NCBI GenBank assembly: GCA_026693065.1
Contig: JAPLNA010000259.1
Location: forward strand, 1-37,905
Origin: Planctomycetota bacterium
Lineage (GTDB): Bacteria > Planctomycetota > Phycisphaerae > SM23-33
Reading direction: 5' to 3'
DNA: 37,905 nt
Below, one piece after another: positions 17,164 to 25,766 of the stretch. A model generated the notes under the pieces. The model had not been told where the DNA came from and did no database searches. It saw only the letters and a program-made list of their open reading frames with translations. The first letter of the stretch is position 1. Each line of letters begins with the position of its first letter. The position numbers were made by a program, and so were the translations under genes.

Positions 17164-18420
17164 GTGACGAGCACAGAGCAGCCGGTTATCAGCCCCGAGG
17201 ACCGCCGGGTTCTCCGCGACCTGGCCCACCGCGTGGCCGAAATCGGCCGCGGGGACGAAATGGCCCGGCGCCGCCGGCGGTGGAAACGCCACACCGCGAT
17301 GGACCGGTCGGTCCGACCGGTGGTCTACATCGACCCGCAGGGCTCCTGGGACGAACTGATCCCCCCCGGCCTTCTCCGCTGCCGCGAGGGCTGGGGGCGG
17401 ACCGTCGAGCGGGAACTGAGGCAGCGGATCTACTTGGCCGAACACTTCCTCTCCGACAACGTCATCGAGGCCGAGTGGATCGTGCACAAGGTCATCCGCA
17501 GCACCGGTTGGGGGCTGACGCCCCGTCGCAAGCCCAGTGCGGCCGAGAGGGGGGCCTTCGCGTTCGATCCGGTCGTCACGGACGCCCGCGATCTGAAGAA
17601 GCTTCGCTATCCCGAGGTCGCTCACGACGAAGCCGCTACCGGCCGCGAGTACGAGCGGGCCGCCGACCTGCTGGGCGACATTCTGGACGTCCGCGTCAAG
17701 GGCACGTGGCAGAGCATTCACCTGATGAACGAGTGGACGGCCCTGCGGGGATACGACCAGGTGCTGGCGGACATGTATGAGAGCCCCGCCCTGCTGCACG
17801 AGGCGATGGCCTTCCTGGCCGAAGGGCACCACCGCCTCCGGAGGCAGTACGTCGAGCAGGCCCTGCTGGGGCTCAACAACGACAACTCGCCGATCTACAC
17901 CAGCGGGCACGGCTACACCGACGAACTGCCCCGCGCCGGCGCCGACCCGGCCCGCCCCGCGCCCGCGGACCTGTGGGCCTGGGCCGAGGCCCAGGAAATG
18001 GCCGTCGTCTCCCCCGAGCAACATGAGGAATTCGTCTTCCAGTACGAGCGCCCACTGCTGGCGCCATACGGGCTGACCGGCTACGGCTGCTGCGAGGACC
18101 TCACGCGGAAACTGCACTTCGTGCTGACGATTCCCCGCCTGCGCCGGGTGTCGATCTGTCCCTGGGCCGACGTGGACGCCTGCGCCACCCAACTCGGGCC
18201 CGCCGGCGTGATCTTCATGTGGAAGCCCCAGCCGGCCCACCTGGTGGGAACCTTCGACGATGATCGCATCCGCACCTACATCCGCCACGGCGTGACCGCC
18301 GCGAAATCGCACGGCTGTGTTCTGGAACTGGCCCTGTTGGACACCCACACCTGTGAAGGCCGCCCCGAACGTTTCGACCAGTGGAGCCGGATCGTCCGCG
18401 AGGAGGTCGAACAGTGGTAG
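17164..18420 (+). CDS. UroD/MtaA-like TIM-barrel protein (divergent uroporphyrinogen decarboxylase superfamily)
   Basis: 418 residues starting at GTG 17164, chosen because AGGAG lies 8 nt upstream; the frame is open further upstream but only across the divergent neighbour's coding strand. Features of the barrel: YIDPQGSWDELIPPGLL near the N-terminus; a helical section with IHLMNEWTALRGYDQVLADM and then MYESPALLHEAMAFLAEGHH, which matches the place of the UroD helix after the substrate loop; and GYGCCEDL with C309 and C310, where methyltransferase-type members carry their metal-binding Cys. Strand motifs ISICPW-like (VSICPWADVDAC) and VIFMWKPQPAH follow. It is more distant from HemE than the 7360-8526 protein. 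Cytoplasmic. Substrate unknown; the context is glycosidases, not tetrapyrrole genes. Confidence 0.7.
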   Translation: MTSTEQPVISPEDRRVLRDLAHRVAEIGRGDEMARRRRRWKRHTAMDRSVRPVVYIDPQGSWDELIPPGLLRCREGWGRTVERELRQRIYLAEHFLSDNVIEAEWIVHKVIRSTGWGLTPRRKPSAAERGAFAFDPVVTDARDLKKLRYPEVAHDEAATGREYERAADLLGDILDVRVKGTWQSIHLMNEWTALRGYDQVLADMYESPALLHEAMAFLAEGHHRLRRQYVEQALLGLNNDNSPIYTSGHGYTDELPRAGADPARPAPADLWAWAEAQEMAVVSPEQHEEFVFQYERPLLAPYGLTGYGCCEDLTRKLHFVLTIPRLRRVSICPWADVDACATQLGPAGVIFMWKPQPAHLVGTFDDDRIRTYIRHGVTAAKSHGCVLELALLDTHTCEGRPERFDQWSRIVREEVEQW

Positions 18421-18483
18421 CACCTGGTTTCCGCGTTGAGGTCGCCCCATAGCTACGGTATGCTCTCCCGCGGGAGCGACAAC

Positions 18484-19479
18484 ATGATCAGAAAGAACGT
18501 CAATTACGGCATGGCGATGCATGAGTGGGGCAACCTTCTGGATAGTGGTGCTCTGCCTGGTGACCAGGAGGCGATGGCAAAGTCACATCTGGCTGGCCTG
18601 AAGGCCGAGAAGAACATGGCCTATTACCTGGACGCCAGCTTCGGCCAGGACCCGGACCTGATGGTCTTCAACAACCTCCAGTTCGCACACGGAGGTCAGA
18701 CGGCCCAGATCGATCATCTGGTGCTGTCCCGCTGGAGCGCCTATTTCATCGAGACCAAGAGCGCCGCCCACAAGATCAACATCAATCCTCATGGCGAATG
18801 GGCGCGAGTGTATGGCCGCCGGTATATAAACTTCGAGTCGCCGGTGGAGCAGAGTAAGCGGCACGAGGAGCTCCTCTTTAGCCTGTTGGCCTCGCGCCTT
18901 CCGGAGTTCATGGGCAAGATGCTGGGGATGCAACTTACCTTCCGCACGGTCATTGACACTCACCATCTGGTGGCCGTCTCGGTCGAGACGGCCATCCAGG
19001 GGCGCGGCAGAAAGGCCATGGAGCCCCACCTGCGAAAACTGGACCAGATTCCGTCCATGATCGGCGAGAACCACAAGGCCGTGCGGTCCAGCCTGTTGGG
19101 CAGCGTGTTCGCCGAGATGCGGGACGGCAAGACCAAGAAACGTCAACCGGCCTTCTCCGAGAAGGAACTGGAGGGTTGCTGCCAGATCCTCCTTCAGGCC
19201 GACATCAGCCAGACGCCCCTGGAGAAGGTCCACGCCTTCATCGAATCTCTCCCGCGGGAGGCCGCCGCGCTCCGCGATGCGGAACCCGAGCCCGAGGTCG
19301 AGTCCTCGCCGGCGATTGGTTCGCCCGCTACGGTCGCAAAGGCGCCCACGCCGCCCGCATGCCCGAAATGCGGCAGCCCCATGGCCCTGCGAACCGCTGC
19401 CCGCGGCGACCGAGCCGGAAAACAATTCTTCGGATGCACGAAATACCCCAAGTGCAAGAGTATCATCAATCTGGACTGA
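18484..19479 (+). CDS. NERD-domain (nuclease-related) protein with C-terminal topoisomerase-type zinc ribbon
   Basis: 331 residues from ATG 18484 (GGGAG 8 nt upstream); TTG 18436 and ATG 18460 in the same frame lack a ribosome site. An N-terminal NERD domain of the PD-(D/E)xK fold shows GLKAEKNMAYYLDASFG, then QIDHLVLS with D77 and IETKS with E90 and K92, the expected active-site arrangement. The C-terminus is a four-cysteine ribbon (CPKCGSPM ... FFGCTKYPKCKSII) as in bacterial topoisomerase I tails, a likely DNA-binding element. Family role: DNA processing, often found in mobile or defence contexts, and not established for this protein. It lies 63 bp after the UroD-like gene and 63 bp before the reductase. 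Its codon use looks less GC-rich than its neighbours. Confidence 0.85.
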   Translation: MIRKNVNYGMAMHEWGNLLDSGALPGDQEAMAKSHLAGLKAEKNMAYYLDASFGQDPDLMVFNNLQFAHGGQTAQIDHLVLSRWSAYFIETKSAAHKININPHGEWARVYGRRYINFESPVEQSKRHEELLFSLLASRLPEFMGKMLGMQLTFRTVIDTHHLVAVSVETAIQGRGRKAMEPHLRKLDQIPSMIGENHKAVRSSLLGSVFAEMRDGKTKKRQPAFSEKELEGCCQILLQADISQTPLEKVHAFIESLPREAAALRDAEPEPEVESSPAIGSPATVAKAPTPPACPKCGSPMALRTAARGDRAGKQFFGCTKYPKCKSIINLD

Positions 19480-19542
19480 CAAGGCTGTTCCGCCCGATGG
19501 CGGGCGGGTGGCCGAGCCGATGGCCAGAGGAGTGTTTGCCGA

Positions 19543-20493
19543 ATGAGTGGCAAGAGATACGTGGACGTGTTTCACCCGCGGCGGGAATTGGGGCGGACGG
19601 GGTTCAGGGCGACTGCCGTGGGGATTGGGGATATTGCCGACCGGGCTGTGCCGCTGGAGGCGTGCGTGGCGACGCTGCGGAGGGCGCTGGAGGCGGGGAT
19701 GAACGTGATCGACACGGCCCCAGGGTATGAGGCCGGGTATGGCGAGCAGATGGTGGGCCAGGCCGTCCGGGAACACGGGCGGGAGAAGGTGTTCGTGATC
19801 GACAAGGTCGACCACCTGCACGAGCCGGTGGCTCCGCAGGTGGAGGCGAGCCTGCGGACGCTGGGGCTGGAGGCGGCCGACGGGTTCTTGTTTCACGCGG
19901 TTTCGCAGGTGGCCGACTGGCGGAGGATCGCCTCCCCGGGCGGGGGGATGGAGCAGTTGGACGCCTGCCGGCGGCAGGGGCGATGCCGGTTCGTGGGGCT
20001 TTCCACCCACCATCCCGACGTCGCCCGCGAGGCCGTCGAGTCGGGCCTGTGCGATCTGATCCTGCTCCCGATCGGCCCGTGGGTGGACCGGCGGTACACC
20101 GACGAGGTTCTTCCGCTGGCGAAGGCCCGCGGGATCGGCACGTTTACGATGAAGACATTCGCGGCAGGCAAGCTGATCTGCGACACGAGCGGGTACGGCA
20201 AGCCGCTGGCCCATCGTCCGCGGGGGAAACTCTCCTCCGGCGGGTCCGACGAGGCCGGCGCCCCGGCCCTGCCGCGGCTGAGCGTCCGCGAGTGCGTGCA
20301 CTACACCCTCAGTTGGGACGCCGACGTGTCGCTGCTGGGCATGAGTTTCCCCAACGAGCAGGATCCGGCCTTTGAGGCCGTGCTGGACTTCCCCGGCCCG
20401 CTGCCGGCGGTGGCGATGGCGGACATCCGCACCCGTGCCCTGGCGGCGGTGGAGGGCAAGGGCACCAGCTGGTGGGACCCGCCGCGGGACTGA
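19543..20493 (+). CDS. aldo/keto reductase family protein
   Basis: 316 residues; ATG 19543 with AGGAG about 10 nt upstream. NAD(P)H-dependent carbonyl reduction of aldehydes, ketones or sugars is the family reaction. The N-terminal strand RRELGRTGFRATAVGIG and NVIDTAPGYEAGYGEQMVG (catalytic Asp and Tyr), FVIDKVDH (Lys) and GFLFHAVS (His) give the usual tetrad. CRFVGLSTHHPDVAREAVES matches the conserved segment after the His. The family's C-terminal part is present, so the protein looks complete and cytoplasmic. It may belong to the plus-strand unit with the NERD gene. It ends 71 bp before the convergent GH172 gene. Substrate not inferable. Confidence 0.9.
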   Translation: MSGKRYVDVFHPRRELGRTGFRATAVGIGDIADRAVPLEACVATLRRALEAGMNVIDTAPGYEAGYGEQMVGQAVREHGREKVFVIDKVDHLHEPVAPQVEASLRTLGLEAADGFLFHAVSQVADWRRIASPGGGMEQLDACRRQGRCRFVGLSTHHPDVAREAVESGLCDLILLPIGPWVDRRYTDEVLPLAKARGIGTFTMKTFAAGKLICDTSGYGKPLAHRPRGKLSSGGSDEAGAPALPRLSVRECVHYTLSWDADVSLLGMSFPNEQDPAFEAVLDFPGPLPAVAMADIRTRALAAVEGKGTSWWDPPRD

Positions 20494-20564
20494 CCTTGCG
20501 CAGGGGGCGATCTGGACGCGGTAGACGGCTTCCTGGCCGTTCCAGCCGCGGCCGAAACCGTCCT

Positions 20565-22235
20565 TCAGGATGCCGATCGTACGGCGATACGCCCCGTCTC
20601 GCCGGGCAGAGGGCGGTTGTGCCTGGCTCCGGGGCGGGCGTACCAGAACGTGCCGGCCGCGTACGTCGTCGGGATATTCCCGTTCTCGGAGGCCTCCATG
20701 TCCATCTTCAGCGCCGTCCGGAACGGGATCGCGTCCAGCAGGCGCTCGCGGGAGACCGTCTGATGCCCGGCCCAGTTGGCTTTTCCTCGCCCATCGCGGC
20801 CGGGGGCGGACAGGAAGGGCGAATTCCAGAAATTGGCCATCCCCCACGCATAGCCGTAGTAATCCTCCGTCCCCGTGCCCAGGTGCGAGGGGAACGCCTC
20901 GCCGTCGACGTACACCCGCTCGTCCCCCTCGCCGTACCAGCACGCGCCGGCGTTGAAGACGCTCAGCGTGTCGGCCACGTACACCCCGTCGCCGGCGATC
21001 TCGATGTAGTTCCAGTCGCTGGGCCGCTCGGGCGAGCCCAGCCGCCAGTTGGCGTGGAACAGCATGGAGCGATCGTCCCACGTCCAGTGGCCGGCCCGGG
21101 CCGTCATGGCGGCCTGCACATCGGTCTTCCCCGTGTTCCAGAGCTGCACGCGGGCGCCGGACTGGTAGGGCATCACGAAGTAGCAGGAGAATCGCCCGTT
21201 GGCTTCCACCTGGCGATTGCGATTCCAGTGCGGGCGGATGAACACGCCGTCGGCGACCGGCTTGGCCGGATGAGCGTCCTTGTCGAAGTACCCGCCGCCG
21301 AAGAACTCTGACACCGGGCACCAGACGGTATCCTCGCCGTCGAACGTCATCGCGACGAAGAGACGGCGAAGGGCCTCCGGCTCGACGGTCGGGGGCAGCT
21401 CCACGACGAACTCGCGGATCGCGCCCGGCCCGGCGGGCAGATCGACGGCCAGCGACTGTCCCGGCTTGACGGCGCCGGTGGCCTTCTCTTCCCGCCCTCC
21501 CTGGACGCTCGAGGGGGGGTTCGAGAGAACTTCGCCGGCGGCCTTCCGTTCCGCCCGCACGGCGTCATACCGGGCTTGCGTGAACGACTCCACCGCCGTG
21601 CCCGGTTCGTAGCTCCGGTAGTTGATGATGTAGTAGAACACGGTGTACCCGGGCGGAGTCGTGGCCGTCGCGTGCGTTTCGATGGTGATCTTGCAGCCTT
21701 TGGCATACGGGATGGGGAAGTACAGGTCGCCGGCCATCTGGCGGTAGCCTTCGGGCAGTCCGATCTGATGTCCCTGCGGGCGGCCGTCCTTGTCGACGGT
21801 GTCCTTTTCGTCGGAGGCGATGAACGAGAAGGGTTCCTCGAAAATCCCCCGCCCGCTGACCAGGTTCGAGAAGTCTCCCTGAAGGGCGGGCGTATCGGCC
21901 CCGTCGAGGTAGAAGCGGATCGTCATCTTGGGGGTTTCGTTGCCGAAATCCAGCGGCTTCCAGATCCGGGTGACGCACCCCGGGCCGGCGTCTTCCATGA
22001 TGACGTACTCGGTCCGCCCGCCGACCTTCTCCTCCCGCAGGTAGTGGTTGTAATCGTGGTTGTTCCACCAGGAGGGCGTGCCCAGCACCTGGGTTCGGTC
22101 CCAACTGCTGGCCTGCTTGCAGAGGTAGGGCGGGCTGGGCCTGCGGGCCAGGGCGTCGCGGTCGACCATCTCCGCCAGGAGCGACCGCATGCTCACCGGC
22201 CGATTCTCGGGCGACAGGTTTCGCGAAATCCGCAT
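20565..22235 (-). CDS. DUF2961 / GH172 family glycoside hydrolase
   Basis: 556 residues from ATG 22235 (AGGGAG 8 nt upstream; the frame is open further but only antisense to the divergent gene). DUF2961 is glycoside hydrolase family 172, whose characterised members act on alpha-D-fructofuranosides or difructose anhydrides and alpha-D-arabinofuranosides. Visible signatures: SWDRTQVLGTPSWWNNHDYN, VTRIWKPLDF, a central jelly-roll, and the family motif GTGTEDYYGYAWGM with E457. The C-terminus YAAGTFWYARPGA is typical. No signal peptide is seen, so cytoplasmic or exported by an unseen route. It is transcribed divergently from a GH32/43-like lipoprotein, with 165 bp between starts; co-regulation is likely. 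Confidence 0.9.
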   Translation of the reverse strand: MRISRNLSPENRPVSMRSLLAEMVDRDALARRPSPPYLCKQASSWDRTQVLGTPSWWNNHDYNHYLREEKVGGRTEYVIMEDAGPGCVTRIWKPLDFGNETPKMTIRFYLDGADTPALQGDFSNLVSGRGIFEEPFSFIASDEKDTVDKDGRPQGHQIGLPEGYRQMAGDLYFPIPYAKGCKITIETHATATTPPGYTVFYYIINYRSYEPGTAVESFTQARYDAVRAERKAAGEVLSNPPSSVQGGREEKATGAVKPGQSLAVDLPAGPGAIREFVVELPPTVEPEALRRLFVAMTFDGEDTVWCPVSEFFGGGYFDKDAHPAKPVADGVFIRPHWNRNRQVEANGRFSCYFVMPYQSGARVQLWNTGKTDVQAAMTARAGHWTWDDRSMLFHANWRLGSPERPSDWNYIEIAGDGVYVADTLSVFNAGACWYGEGDERVYVDGEAFPSHLGTGTEDYYGYAWGMANFWNSPFLSAPGRDGRGKANWAGHQTVSRERLLDAIPFRTALKMDMEASENGNIPTTYAAGTFWYARPGARHNRPLPGETGRIAVRSAS

Positions 22236-22321
22236 TCTGCCATTCTCCCTTGCCTCCATGGCCGGGCAAGTGTTTTCTTGGGGCATGACCGTGTTCGCGG
22301 AGCGAGGGAGGCTGAATTCGC

Positions 22322-22349
22322 TTGTTGAAACCCCCCGGCCCGGTAGAAT
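22322..22349 (+). promoter_or_regulatory. sigma70-type promoter of the propeller lipoprotein gene
   Basis: TTGTTG (22322-22327) and TAGAAT (22344-22349) are separated by 16 bp, about 50 nt before the GTG start at 22401, inside the divergent gap with the GH172 gene. Prediction by eye. Confidence 0.45.
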
Positions 22350-22400
22350 CGTGAACGTCGCCGACGACCGGACTCCATCGGCGCATTGAAGGCGTGGGTC

Positions 22401-23888
22401 GTGAAGAACCTGTCGCATAACCTCATCGTTGCTGTTGCCTGCATGGCGATGCCCGGCTGCCTCAGCCGGCAGGAGGAACGCGGGATGGACACCGGAAGCG
22501 AGATTTCCTCGGAGATCCAGGCCGGATTCTATACGCCCGGCAGAACGGGCGGGTTGTGGGACACCTGGGCCTGTTACCATGAAGGGAAGTATTATCTCTT
22601 CTATGTGGCCGGGCCCCCGGGCAAAAACGATCCGAGGATCCCGCCAGGCTACTTGAAGGAATGGAACAGTTTCGAGTTGGCCACGTCGGACGACGGCGTT
22701 CATTGGAAGCAATACGGAACGGTCGCCCGGTGCAGGAAGAACACCTCGATGGGCTCCGGCCACATCTGGAAATCCCCGGACTTTGCCCGGGATCGCACCT
22801 GGATCATGAACTACTCCGAATTCTTCGGCGAGGGCGAGGACTACTGGAGCCACGTTAAGCACTTCCACGGCCAGGATATCATCTTCCTCACGTCGACCGA
22901 TCTTCTTCACTGGACGAAAGTCGACGACGCGTTCCGTTTCGGTGCAGACGGCCGCTGGTATAAGGAAAAGGGGCGATGGGATTCCATGGACGTTCTTCCG
23001 CGCCCGGACGGTTCGCTCTACGCCTACTTCACGGCCGAGCCGGTGCCCGAGACGCTCAACTACAAGGCCTGCTGTGCCGTGGGATTTGCCCAGAGCAAGG
23101 ACGGGCTGAAGTGGGAGGCCCTGCCTCCCTTGCCGGGTGAAACCCATGGAGAGCTCGGCGGCATCGAGACGATCGGAACCAGGTACTACATGACCATTGG
23201 CGCGGGCGAGATATTTGTCGCCGACAAGCCGGAGGGCCCCTTCCTGCGCCAGAAGAAGAATCCGAACATGCTCGGGGACAGTGCCGCCTATTATTCACGG
23301 TTCTTCCACACTGCCCCCGGCGGCCCGCTGGTCCACAGCTTCTACATGCAGGGAGTTTCCTATTCTACCCCCTTCAAGGCGGTCGACGTCGATGCCGAGG
23401 GAATACTGCGGCTCACATGGTGGAAAGGGAATGACAAGCTCAAGGAGCGAGAGGTCCCCGCCCCGTTTGCCGCCGAGTCGTCCGGGTCTCGGTTCGTTCG
23501 ATTCCTGCAGCCGACGCTCCATCTGGACGCCGCCTGGGTCGTTGAAGCTTCGCTGGCCCTGCCCGAAGACAACACGCCGACGGGCTTCTATCTCGACAGC
23601 GGCGACGGCGCCGGACAAGTCGTGCTGTTCACGCGGCAGGGGACAACCTTCGGCAGCGTCGCCCTGGATGGCTCGGGGAGAAGTGACGGAGCCCTGCTGA
23701 CCCGCGACCTGGATTGGGGCCCCCAGGTGAAGGTGCGTCTGCTCATGAAGAAGGACATCATTGAAATCTACGTTAACGATTACCTGATGAACAGCAAACG
23801 GATGAAATGTAACGGCAGGATCGGCGTGGTCGGCAAGGCTGACCCGGCCGCCGTAAGGGATATCAAGGTGTGGACGGAAAAGCGATGA
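22401..23888 (+). CDS. lipoprotein with GH32/GH43-like five-bladed propeller and C-terminal beta-sandwich
   Basis: 495 residues from GTG 22401 (GAAGG 8 nt upstream); a TTG at 22386 is the alternative. The N-terminus is a lipoprotein signal with lipobox MPGC (C20), so membrane-anchored. Blade motifs: LWDTWACYHEGKYYLFYVAG, SHVKHFHGQDIIFLTSTDLL, WDSMDVLPRPDGSLYAYFTA, and GLKWEALPPLPGETHGELGG. The C-terminal sandwich (QVKVRLLMKKDIIEIYVNDY) resembles the GH32 C-domain motif around V-E-V-F-V-N-D. This points to a fructosidase, arabinofuranosidase or related furanosidase, consistent with the divergent GH172 gene, but the catalytic triad is not assignable by eye. Base composition is visibly less GC-rich than neighbouring glycosidases, so transfer is possible. 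Confidence 0.75.
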   Translation: MKNLSHNLIVAVACMAMPGCLSRQEERGMDTGSEISSEIQAGFYTPGRTGGLWDTWACYHEGKYYLFYVAGPPGKNDPRIPPGYLKEWNSFELATSDDGVHWKQYGTVARCRKNTSMGSGHIWKSPDFARDRTWIMNYSEFFGEGEDYWSHVKHFHGQDIIFLTSTDLLHWTKVDDAFRFGADGRWYKEKGRWDSMDVLPRPDGSLYAYFTAEPVPETLNYKACCAVGFAQSKDGLKWEALPPLPGETHGELGGIETIGTRYYMTIGAGEIFVADKPEGPFLRQKKNPNMLGDSAAYYSRFFHTAPGGPLVHSFYMQGVSYSTPFKAVDVDAEGILRLTWWKGNDKLKEREVPAPFAAESSGSRFVRFLQPTLHLDAAWVVEASLALPEDNTPTGFYLDSGDGAGQVVLFTRQGTTFGSVALDGSGRSDGALLTRDLDWGPQVKVRLLMKKDIIEIYVNDYLMNSKRMKCNGRIGVVGKADPAAVRDIKVWTEKR

Positions 23889-23905
23889 GGCGGTGTACGT
23901 TTTCC

Positions 23906-23917
23906 GACTGACGCCCG
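23906..23917. repeat. 12-bp direct repeat, left copy
   Basis: GACTGACGCCCG, identical to the copy at 28368-28379. It lies 18 bp after the propeller lipoprotein stop in a 132-bp gap that otherwise shows only a short inverted repeat. Possible boundary of an inserted segment. Confidence 0.4.
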
Positions 23918-24020
23918 TTGAGAAGCCACAGGCTGGCCCTCCGCTTCAGATCGGGGTAGTTGGGCCTGCCGCAGGCAAGACCATCGCACCTCGTTCAGCA
24001 ACCTTGGGCTGGTCGCCGGA

Positions 24021-25733
24021 CTAATGGAAATTGAACGGTAGAACCGCCTCAAGCAGTCCCAACGGGTTTCCGACTTGATTGCAGGCGGCCCTGAGGGCGG
24101 ATACTTGGGTCGCGGCTAGAGGCAATTCCCGTTCCAGCGCGTCCAATTCGGCGGCCAGGTTATCCCACGTGCGTCCCCACCACCGGCCGACAACCCCGAG
24201 GGTCGCCCCGATCAGGCGGACGGTCGGGCCCTGGTCCTGGGCGAAGGCCAATTGCCACGCGTTATCCAATCGCTCGGCTGCCGATACGGAGTCGGTCGGC
24301 CGCAACAACAAGGCTCGGTAGGCTTCAATGAGTTCCCACGGATGCCCCTCGCCGCAATCCCACTGTGCAGCGGTCGCCAGATAGCGTTTCCGGTCGTCGG
24401 GCGTCCCTCTTTTGAGCAGGAATCGCAGGAGGAGATGATGGGCGTATTTGTCCTTGTTGTCGGCATGTGGGGCCAGAGACGCCAGGGCCTGGTCCATCGG
24501 CCCCGTCACCGCCTCCAGACAGGCACGTGCCGATTCCGTCGTACAGTTCTCGTCGTCCATGGCCGCAATCGCCAGGTAGGCGCCTGTCTGTTTCCGCTCG
24601 GCCGCGGCCAGGGCCGGATCGGACAACTCCCCAAAAGCCTCCATTGCCTTGCGAAACCTGGTCTGCGATTCCGCCGCATCGCCCAGAAACGCCGACACTT
24701 GCCCAAGTGAGCTTTGCGCCCTGGCGTACATCTGCAGGCCCGGCACGTATCTTGGCACTTCGGCCCAGCGGCCCAGCGTGGCGGCGGCCCCTGCAAAGTC
24801 AAAGCGATTCATGGCGGCCACCGCCAGGTGCAGATCGACATAACACACCATCGCCGGATCCTCATCGAAGAGACGATCCGAGAGCTGGCGGATATCCGCC
24901 TGCCAGGCCGGCTCGACGGCCCCCCGATGATTGGCGGCCGCCAACTGGCTGGTCAGAAATGCCAGCCGGACCTTCGGGGGCAAGACTTGGCCGGCGGGCT
25001 GGCAGCTTGCCAGCCAGGACAGTTCCCGCCCCAGCACGTCCAGGTCGACGGCCTTGCTTTCCAGATGCTCCCGCGCCGCCGCCAGGTATCCCTGCCACAA
25101 AGTCCCATCGTGCAGGCAGGCCTGGCGGACCTGGTCCAGCAAGGCTGCCGCGACGCTCCCGGGTTCACTGAATTCCCCAGAGGTCACGACGTCTCGCCAC
25201 GGCGCCGGCGCCAACCGGCCTCGCAGGCCCAGAACGTCCCATGCGGATCGTAGGGTTCGGCTGTCGGTATCCATGAGGCAACGGCCCGGAAGCCCGCTCC
25301 GCTTGAGCCGCTCCCGGGATGTGGCAGTCGGACTTCCCCACGAATACGCCACCAGATCGGCGTATCCGATAACGGGGTGTCCCCCTTTGCTGACCGGGTG
25401 AATGGCCATTGCGATCCGGGAAGCCCGGGCCGGGTCAACCTCGGCCAATTGCCGCAGAATCTCGCTTCGGACCGGTTCCCAGTGATGACTGAACGTGGGT
25501 TGGCCTCGGCATTCCAGGAACACATCGATCGACGTGGCCCCGTCCAGCGGCAGTAACCGAAGCACCCAGTGAACCAGTTCGATGACCCCGGCCGTCCACC
25601 GGTCGCCAGGGACTGGAGCGAGGCTGTCCACGGTGATTCCGAGAACTCCCGTGCCGCTGTCCAGCAGCGACTGCAGGGCTTTGTCCACCTTGTCGGCGGA
25701 ACTCACATCCACGCAGTGAAAGCCCGTCCCCAT
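24021..25733 (-). CDS. helical-repeat protein with DUF3800-like N-terminal part
   Basis: 570 residues from ATG 25733 (GAGG 11 nt upstream); TTG 25742 adds three residues. The first about 150 residues resemble the middle and end of a DUF3800 (RNase H-like fold) domain: GTGFHCVDVSSADKVDKALQ, then SIDVFLECRG, then IGYADLVAYSWGS, like the 'h..S....lQlADliA' ending. The expected N-terminal acidic D-E-S-G motif is absent and no other upstream minus frame supplies it. Residues about 200-560 are alpha-helical with TPR-like units (AQSSLGQVSAFLGDAAESQT, KAMEAFGELSDPALAAAER). No signal peptide or membrane segment. It is transcribed divergently from the small coupled ORF and the Lon-like gene, with only about 33 bp between starts, so its promoter would lie inside the neighbour. 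Function unknown; accessory or conflict-related role inferred. Confidence 0.7.
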   Translation of the reverse strand: MGTGFHCVDVSSADKVDKALQSLLDSGTGVLGITVDSLAPVPGDRWTAGVIELVHWVLRLLPLDGATSIDVFLECRGQPTFSHHWEPVRSEILRQLAEVDPARASRIAMAIHPVSKGGHPVIGYADLVAYSWGSPTATSRERLKRSGLPGRCLMDTDSRTLRSAWDVLGLRGRLAPAPWRDVVTSGEFSEPGSVAAALLDQVRQACLHDGTLWQGYLAAAREHLESKAVDLDVLGRELSWLASCQPAGQVLPPKVRLAFLTSQLAAANHRGAVEPAWQADIRQLSDRLFDEDPAMVCYVDLHLAVAAMNRFDFAGAAATLGRWAEVPRYVPGLQMYARAQSSLGQVSAFLGDAAESQTRFRKAMEAFGELSDPALAAAERKQTGAYLAIAAMDDENCTTESARACLEAVTGPMDQALASLAPHADNKDKYAHHLLLRFLLKRGTPDDRKRYLATAAQWDCGEGHPWELIEAYRALLLRPTDSVSAAERLDNAWQLAFAQDQGPTVRLIGATLGVVGRWWGRTWDNLAAELDALERELPLAATQVSALRAACNQVGNPLGLLEAVLPFNFH

Positions 25734-25766
25734 GTCCGACAACGCCTCGATGAGGATTGGCGGATC

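Noticed and set aside
20494-20564. Missing C-terminal extension of the GH172 protein in another frame
   Set aside because: The minus strand reads as protein-like sequence (GFGRGWNGQEAVYRVQIAP) past the stop in a shifted frame, but that frame then runs antisense through the reductase without a stop, and the GH172 protein already ends normally.
23965-23990. Terminator hairpin (GCCTGC/GCAGGC) after the propeller lipoprotein
   Set aside because: The loop would be a single base and there is no T tract.
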